DNA of 7,902 nt, from NCBI GenBank assembly GCA_038522735.1, contig JBCBJX010000120.1, positions 1 through 7,902 of the forward strand, in the 5' to 3' direction. The notes beneath the pieces are model-generated. The model saw only the letters and a list, made by a program, of their open reading frames with translations. It had not been told where the DNA came from and did not search any database. This stretch comes from JBCBJX01 sp038522735. Lineage in GTDB: Bacteria > Pseudomonadota > Alphaproteobacteria > Caulobacterales > Parvularculaceae. Below are positions 4,444 to 7,902 of the stretch, piece by piece (position 1 is the first letter of the stretch; the number at the start of each line of letters is the position of its first letter). A program made the translations under genes and the position numbers.

Positions 4444-6174
4444 ATGCGTCTGCGCGCGCCTACTCTTCTTGCGTTCTGGTTCGCTGTCGCGGCGGCGGGG
4501 TTCGGCGGCGTCTCCGGATATCTCGTCCATTTCGACGCGGCGACGGCGGAGCGACGCTTCGACAATCTGAAAGAACGCGACGCCCTGCGCCGCGCCGCCC
4601 GCAACGGCGCCCGGGCGCTGCGGCTTTCCCAGGAGGCGGGCGCGCCGGCCGGGGAGATCGCCCGGCTGCAGGAAAAGCTCGCCGTTCTTAATGAGGAGCT
4701 GAAGCAGCCCGACAGAGCCGCCGGCTATTATGGGGAGGTGCTCGACTACGAGGTTGCGAGCGGCGCCGATCCCGAGCGCGTTCTTGAACTTCGCGAGGCC
4801 CTCGCCCGCACCGCCCTCGCCGGCGGCGATATCGAGGCGGCGGTCGAGATTTACGCAGACTTCCTGATGCGTGCGGGCGACGCCGGCGCCCGGATGGAGA
4901 GCCTCGATAGCGAAACCGAAGAAGGCCGGTTCGTCGATGCCCTCCTCGCCGTCGCCGACGGCTTCGCCGAGGCGATCAAACCCGACGCGACCGATGTCGG
5001 GCTGCCGACCGATCGCCTCGTCCGCCTCGCCGTCGCCCAGGACATGGCCGATCTCGGCGCGTTTTACGCGATGGATGCGGACTCGCCGCATGCGGCGGCG
5101 GGGCTCCTCTCCGTCGCCTATCATGTGCGTGCGGACCTTCTGGGCGTCGAGGACCCGGCGACGATCCAGACCATGATGCGCCTCGGTCCCGTTTACGCCG
5201 CCCTCGGGCGCCTGGACGGGGCGGAGAAGCTTTATCTCCAGGTCCTGAAGGCGAAAGAAAGCGAGCGGGGCTCGAACAACCCCGATCTCAGCCTCTATCT
5301 GCGCCTCCTCGCGGGCGTCTACGAGCGCCAGGGCCGGGCGACGGAGGCTGAAGCGCTCTACGCGCACATCCGCCGCCTCTTTTCCGACGCCTACGGAGAA
5401 CAGCGCTATGCGCGCTCGCGCATCCCGCAATCGCGCGGCGATGAAGCCGTCACCCGGCCGGTGAACGCGAAACTGCCCTTGCCGGAGCAGTACCGCCCGG
5501 CGGATTTGGTGCGCGCCTCCAAATTCGGCGTCGCCGTCAGCAAACCCGCAGGAATCGCGGAGATGGCGGTCCGCAAGGCGCAGGACGCCGGCTCGCTGAG
5601 CGACGCAGACACGCTGCCGGCGCGCCTCGCCCAGCTCATGTCTCTCTGCGAAGATGAGACGGGTGAGCAGCTGTCACTGAGGTCCGGATACCGCTCCTAC
5701 GAAATCCAGTCGGTCCTTTACAATCGCAATCGCTCGCGCGGGACCGTGACGCCGCCCGGCCAGTCGGAACACCAGTCCGGCCTCGCCGTCGACATCGACG
5801 TCTCGCGACGCCTCATGCGCCAGTCCGACGCCGCCTATCAGTGCTTCGAGGAGAACGCCTTCCGCTTCGGTTTCATCCTCTCCTACCCGCCGGAGAACGT
5901 TTATCTCGCCGACGCCGAGGAGCCCTTCGAGCCCTGGCACTGGCGCTATGTCGGCCTCGACACGGCGCGGCTCTACCGGGAGGCCGGCCCCGTCGGGCAA
6001 CCGCAGGAATTTCTCGCCGCCCTTCCCTGTTACGCCGAGCAGGCCTCCATCGGCGCCGTCGCGGCGCGCGACATCTGCCTGCCGGACGCTCCGGCGACGG
6101 ATTACGCGGCCGTCATCCCGGAATCGGCCCGCATCTTGAATGAGGCTCAAAAAGCGAGCCTCAGGCGGCGGTGA
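4444..6174 (+). CDS. TPR-repeat protein with a C-terminal VanY-like D-alanyl-D-alanine carboxypeptidase (peptidase M15B)
   Basis: The protein has 576 residues. The N-terminus (MRLR, then a hydrophobic run at 6-28) is a signal peptide or membrane anchor, placing the rest in the periplasm. Residues about 45-140 and 235-320 are helical pairs of TPR type (AALGRLDGAEKLYLQVLK; GVYERQGRATEAEALYAHIR). The M15B zinc peptidase occupies about 360-515: SGYRSYEIQ at 414-422, SEHQSGLAVDID at 441-452 with zinc ligands H443 and D450, and EPWHWRY at 496-502 with catalytic E496 and zinc ligand H499. All expected metal and catalytic residues are present, so the enzyme should be active. The family removes the terminal D-Ala from peptidoglycan stem peptides. 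Stand-alone VanY/DdcY proteins are far shorter; the long TPR arm probably docks partners. Cysteines at 402, 467, 529 and 545 could form disulfides. ATG 4444 has only a weak ribosome site. The stop overlaps the next gene's GTG. Confidence 0.9.
   Translation: MRLRAPTLLAFWFAVAAAGFGGVSGYLVHFDAATAERRFDNLKERDALRRAARNGARALRLSQEAGAPAGEIARLQEKLAVLNEELKQPDRAAGYYGEVLDYEVASGADPERVLELREALARTALAGGDIEAAVEIYADFLMRAGDAGARMESLDSETEEGRFVDALLAVADGFAEAIKPDATDVGLPTDRLVRLAVAQDMADLGAFYAMDADSPHAAAGLLSVAYHVRADLLGVEDPATIQTMMRLGPVYAALGRLDGAEKLYLQVLKAKESERGSNNPDLSLYLRLLAGVYERQGRATEAEALYAHIRRLFSDAYGEQRYARSRIPQSRGDEAVTRPVNAKLPLPEQYRPADLVRASKFGVAVSKPAGIAEMAVRKAQDAGSLSDADTLPARLAQLMSLCEDETGEQLSLRSGYRSYEIQSVLYNRNRSRGTVTPPGQSEHQSGLAVDIDVSRRLMRQSDAAYQCFEENAFRFGFILSYPPENVYLADAEEPFEPWHWRYVGLDTARLYREAGPVGQPQEFLAALPCYAEQASIGAVAARDICLPDAPATDYAAVIPESARILNEAQKASLRRR
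6141..6163 (+). promoter_or_regulatory. Perfect eight-base stem-loop just before the coupled start of the next gene
   Basis: TGAGGCTC (6141-6148) and GAGCCTCA (6156-6163) pair around the loop AAAAAGC. It lies inside the last codons of the carboxypeptidase gene and ends seven bases before GTG 6171. Its 3' arm abuts the AGGCGG that could act as ribosome site. It may tune the output of the downstream gene or act as a partial terminator. No T-run follows. Confidence 0.4.
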
Positions 6175-7535
6175 TCCCCGTCCCTGCGGCGCGCGTCGCA
6201 GGGGTGCGGGTAACGGTGGCTGAACAACAACGTCTCGAGATGCGGCGAGGGTCGCGGGCGCGCGGGCGCGTCGCCCTCCTCTCCTTCGTGCCGAAGCTGG
6301 AGACGGCGGTCGCCGACGCCCTTGAGCGCGCCCGGCTTGAAACGATCCCGTTCCTGAGCGCAGACGGTCCGTACGCCGATCTCATCCTCATCGACGCCCG
6401 ATCGTCCGCGGCGTTCTCCAAAGCCGCGCGCGTCGTCGAGGCTCTGAAGCCCGTCGGCCGGCGGACGACGCTTCTCGCCCTTGTATGCGCCGCTGATGCG
6501 GACGCCGCGCCGCGCGAAACCGTGCGCCTGCGCGCCTGCGCCGACCTCGCGCTCCTCGGCCCGGAGGCGAACCGCGCCGTCGCCGCCCGCGCCCAGGCGC
6601 TCCTGCGCTTCCAGTGCGTCGCCCGCGAACTTGGCGCGCGCCTCGACGAAGACGGCGCGAGCGCCGCCGACGTGCGCCGCGATCTTCAAAGGAAGCGCCG
6701 CGCCCGCGTGCTCCTCGCCGGCGAACCGGGCGGCGGCGTCCTCGCCCTGATGAATGCGCTCGGCGGCGCCGGAGCGGAGACCGCCGCCGTTTTCAGCCCG
6801 TCCCAGACCGCCCGCGCCCTTTCCGCCTTCGAACCCGACTGTCTCGTCGTACGCCCCGCCGGCGGCGCGGATCCCTTCTCCGCCGTCGCCGCCCTCACCC
6901 GGCTCGACGCGCGAACCGCCATCAAGCCCGTGGTCGCCTACGCCGACGCCCGCGCCGTCGATGCGGGCGCCGTCGCCTTCGACTTCGATTACGCCGCGCC
7001 GGACGCCGATCCGCGGCGCGCCGCCTCCGTCGTCGCATATTCCTGCAAGCGGGCCTTCACGGCGGACGCGTTCGCGCGGTCCCTGCGGGCGACGTCCGAC
7101 CGCTGGGCGGACCCCGAAGGAAGCGGCGTCCTCTCCGCCGACGCCTTCGCGCGCCGCTGGCGGCGCCTCGGCCGCGCGGGCGCAGGGCTCGGGCTCATCC
7201 GGGCGCCCGGTCTCTCGCGCTTCAGCGCGGGGCGCGGGGCGAACGCCCTCGCCGCACACGCCGCCGCCGATCTTCTGAAACGATCCGTACGCAGCTATGA
7301 CGCCGTCGGCCGCCTCGGCCCCGACCTCTTCGCCGTCGCCCTCCCCGGCGCGCCGCTGCGAGACGCCGCCCGCACGACCGAGCGACTGGCCGCCTATCTC
7401 CGCGCGTCCGCCGCGCCGGCCGGCGCCCCCGCCGGCCTCTTCACCGGCGCGGTCTCGGCCTGGACCGCGTGCGAGGGAATAGAAAGCCCGGAACGCGCGC
7501 TCCTGCGCTGCGTCCGTCAGCTGGCGGAGGGCTAG
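6171..7535 (+). CDS. Degenerate REC-REC-GGDEF protein, probable c-di-GMP effector (PleD/PopA-like layout)
   Basis: The protein has 454 residues. Residues 33-150 resemble a receiver domain: a beta-strand at RVALLSF without the usual acidic pair, then DLILIDAR with D75 where the phosphoacceptor would be. Residues 178-305 form a second, more eroded receiver (RARVLLAG; PDCLVVRPA, no Asp). Residues 320-454 align with a GGDEF domain: AADLLKRSVRSYDAVGRLGPDLFAVALPG by position (366-394). The active-site motif is GPDLF (383-387) instead of GG(D/E)EF, and the metal-binding DxxxF is absent, so diguanylate cyclase activity is unlikely. The inhibitory-site motif RxxD is kept (R374-D377) at the canonical five-residue distance, which predicts c-di-GMP binding. 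Caulobacter PopA has the same layout and acts in CtrA proteolysis; orthology is not established. GTG 6171 overlaps the preceding stop (GTGA); GTG 6216 or ATG 6240 are alternatives, since the first 30 residues look non-conserved. G+C is especially high here. Confidence 0.7.
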   Translation: MIPVPAARVAGVRVTVAEQQRLEMRRGSRARGRVALLSFVPKLETAVADALERARLETIPFLSADGPYADLILIDARSSAAFSKAARVVEALKPVGRRTTLLALVCAADADAAPRETVRLRACADLALLGPEANRAVAARAQALLRFQCVARELGARLDEDGASAADVRRDLQRKRRARVLLAGEPGGGVLALMNALGGAGAETAAVFSPSQTARALSAFEPDCLVVRPAGGADPFSAVAALTRLDARTAIKPVVAYADARAVDAGAVAFDFDYAAPDADPRRAASVVAYSCKRAFTADAFARSLRATSDRWADPEGSGVLSADAFARRWRRLGRAGAGLGLIRAPGLSRFSAGRGANALAAHAAADLLKRSVRSYDAVGRLGPDLFAVALPGAPLRDAARTTERLAAYLRASAAPAGAPAGLFTGAVSAWTACEGIESPERALLRCVRQLAEG

Positions 7536-7541
7536 GCCGCC
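7523..7541. terminator. Second inverted repeat with a shared CTAG stop in its loop
   Basis: GGCGG (7523-7527) pairs with CCGCC (7537-7541). The nine-base loop contains CTAG (7532-7535), the stop codon of both the REC-REC-GGDEF gene and mfd. The arrangement repeats that at 2616-2641, with a shorter stem. No T-tract is present. A two-way termination role is possible but unproven. Confidence 0.3.
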
Positions 7542-7902
7542 GCGGCTTCCTCTTCGGCGATCTCCACCAGCAGATCGAGCACCCGTTTCGCGCCTTTCAG
7601 CCGGGCTTTGTCGTCGAACCAGTCCTGCTTGAAGACGAGCTTCTGATCAGGCCGCAGCTTCACGTCATAAGGGGACTGGGCGATGTACTGAACGAGGCCC
7701 GCCGGGTTCGCGAAGACGTCGCCGCGGAAGGTGACGACGGCGCCCTTGGGCCCTGCATCGACCTTCGCGACGTTCGCCCGGCGGCACAGGCCCTTGATCT
7801 CGACGATCTTGAGGAGGTGCTCCACCTCTTCGGGCGCCGGGCCGAAGCGATCGACCAGCTCGGCGGCGAAGCCCTCGATCTCTTCCGCCTTCTCCAGCCC
7901 GG
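7532..7902 (-). CDS. mfd: Transcription-repair coupling factor Mfd, C-terminal end (5' part beyond the window)
   Basis: About 122 C-terminal codons are visible. ELVDRFGPAPEEVEHLLKI is the hallmark start of the TRCF C-terminal (D7) domain. LCRRANVAKVDAGPKGAVVTF and FANPAGLVQYIAQS follow, as in alphaproteobacterial Mfd, and the acidic, Ala-rich tail (EIAEEEAAAA) is also typical. Mfd is a cytoplasmic DNA translocase that pushes stalled RNA polymerase off damaged template and recruits UvrA. The C-terminal domain masks the UvrB-homology region until Mfd binds polymerase. The frame is open to the right edge; the helicase and polymerase-binding domains are not in the window. The gene is convergent with the REC-REC-GGDEF gene, sharing CTAG. 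Confidence 0.95.
   Translation of the reverse strand, partial: GLEKAEEIEGFAAELVDRFGPAPEEVEHLLKIVEIKGLCRRANVAKVDAGPKGAVVTFRGDVFANPAGLVQYIAQSPYDVKLRPDQKLVFKQDWFDDKARLKGAKRVLDLLVEIAEEEAAAA

Noticed and set aside
4072..5430. Minus-strand open frame of 452 codons
   Set aside because: It is antisense to the TPR-VanY gene, whose TPR and zinc-peptidase motifs are unambiguous. It also overlaps the histidine phosphatase in a wrong frame.
6147..7259. Minus-strand open frame of 370 codons opposite the REC-REC-GGDEF gene
   Set aside because: The product is low-complexity Gly/Ala/Arg/Glu. The plus strand has the GTGA coupling and GGDEF remnants, so this is a shadow.

Overview
The window looks like chromosome of a GC-rich alphaproteobacterium. 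The base composition is roughly two-thirds G+C. The Mfd C-terminus, the Crp/Fnr-type regulator and the degenerate REC-REC-GGDEF protein (the PleD/PopA layout known from Caulobacter) all fit that group. A relative of Caulobacterales, Hyphomonadaceae or Parvularculaceae is the best guess, but no rRNA or other taxonomic marker is present. I see no tRNA, rRNA, CRISPR array, insertion sequence or phage gene. Genes are packed tightly and no stretch of 300 bases lacks one.

Layout: (1) 1-950 minus, the N-terminal two-thirds or so of a six-helix membrane class III nucleotide cyclase that runs off the left edge. Its mRNA may start with a 23-codon leader ORF (929-1000). (2) 1147-1836 plus, a divergent Crp/Fnr-family regulator with a cAMP-type phosphate-binding cassette and a CRP-like recognition helix. 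(3) 1991-2626 plus, an unrecognised 211-residue protein preceded by a CRP-spaced palindrome (TGTGC-N6-GCACA, 1905-1920). (4) 2623-3501 minus, an unrecognised membrane protein, convergent with (3) and sharing a CTAG double stop with it. (5) 3591-4322 minus, a histidine phosphatase. (6) 4444-6174 plus, an exported TPR-VanY (M15B) D,D-carboxypeptidase-like protein. (7) 6171-7535 plus, a REC-REC-GGDEF-like protein overlapping (6) by four bases. (8) 7532-7902 minus, the C-terminal end of Mfd, again sharing a CTAG double stop with its convergent neighbour.

Two groupings stand out. The left third reads as a self-contained cyclic-nucleotide module: a membrane cyclase, a divergent receptor/regulator whose DNA-reading residues match CRP, and a matching palindrome in front of an uncharacterised gene. 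The right half couples a periplasmic peptidoglycan-trimming enzyme by translational overlap to a protein that has lost the diguanylate cyclase active site but keeps the RxxD c-di-GMP inhibitory site, suggesting an effector rather than an enzyme. Both assignments of function are inferences from motifs and context.

Both convergent gene pairs end in a palindromic CTAG that serves as stop codon on both strands, each in the loop of a GC-rich inverted repeat. I found no other CTAG in the window by eye.
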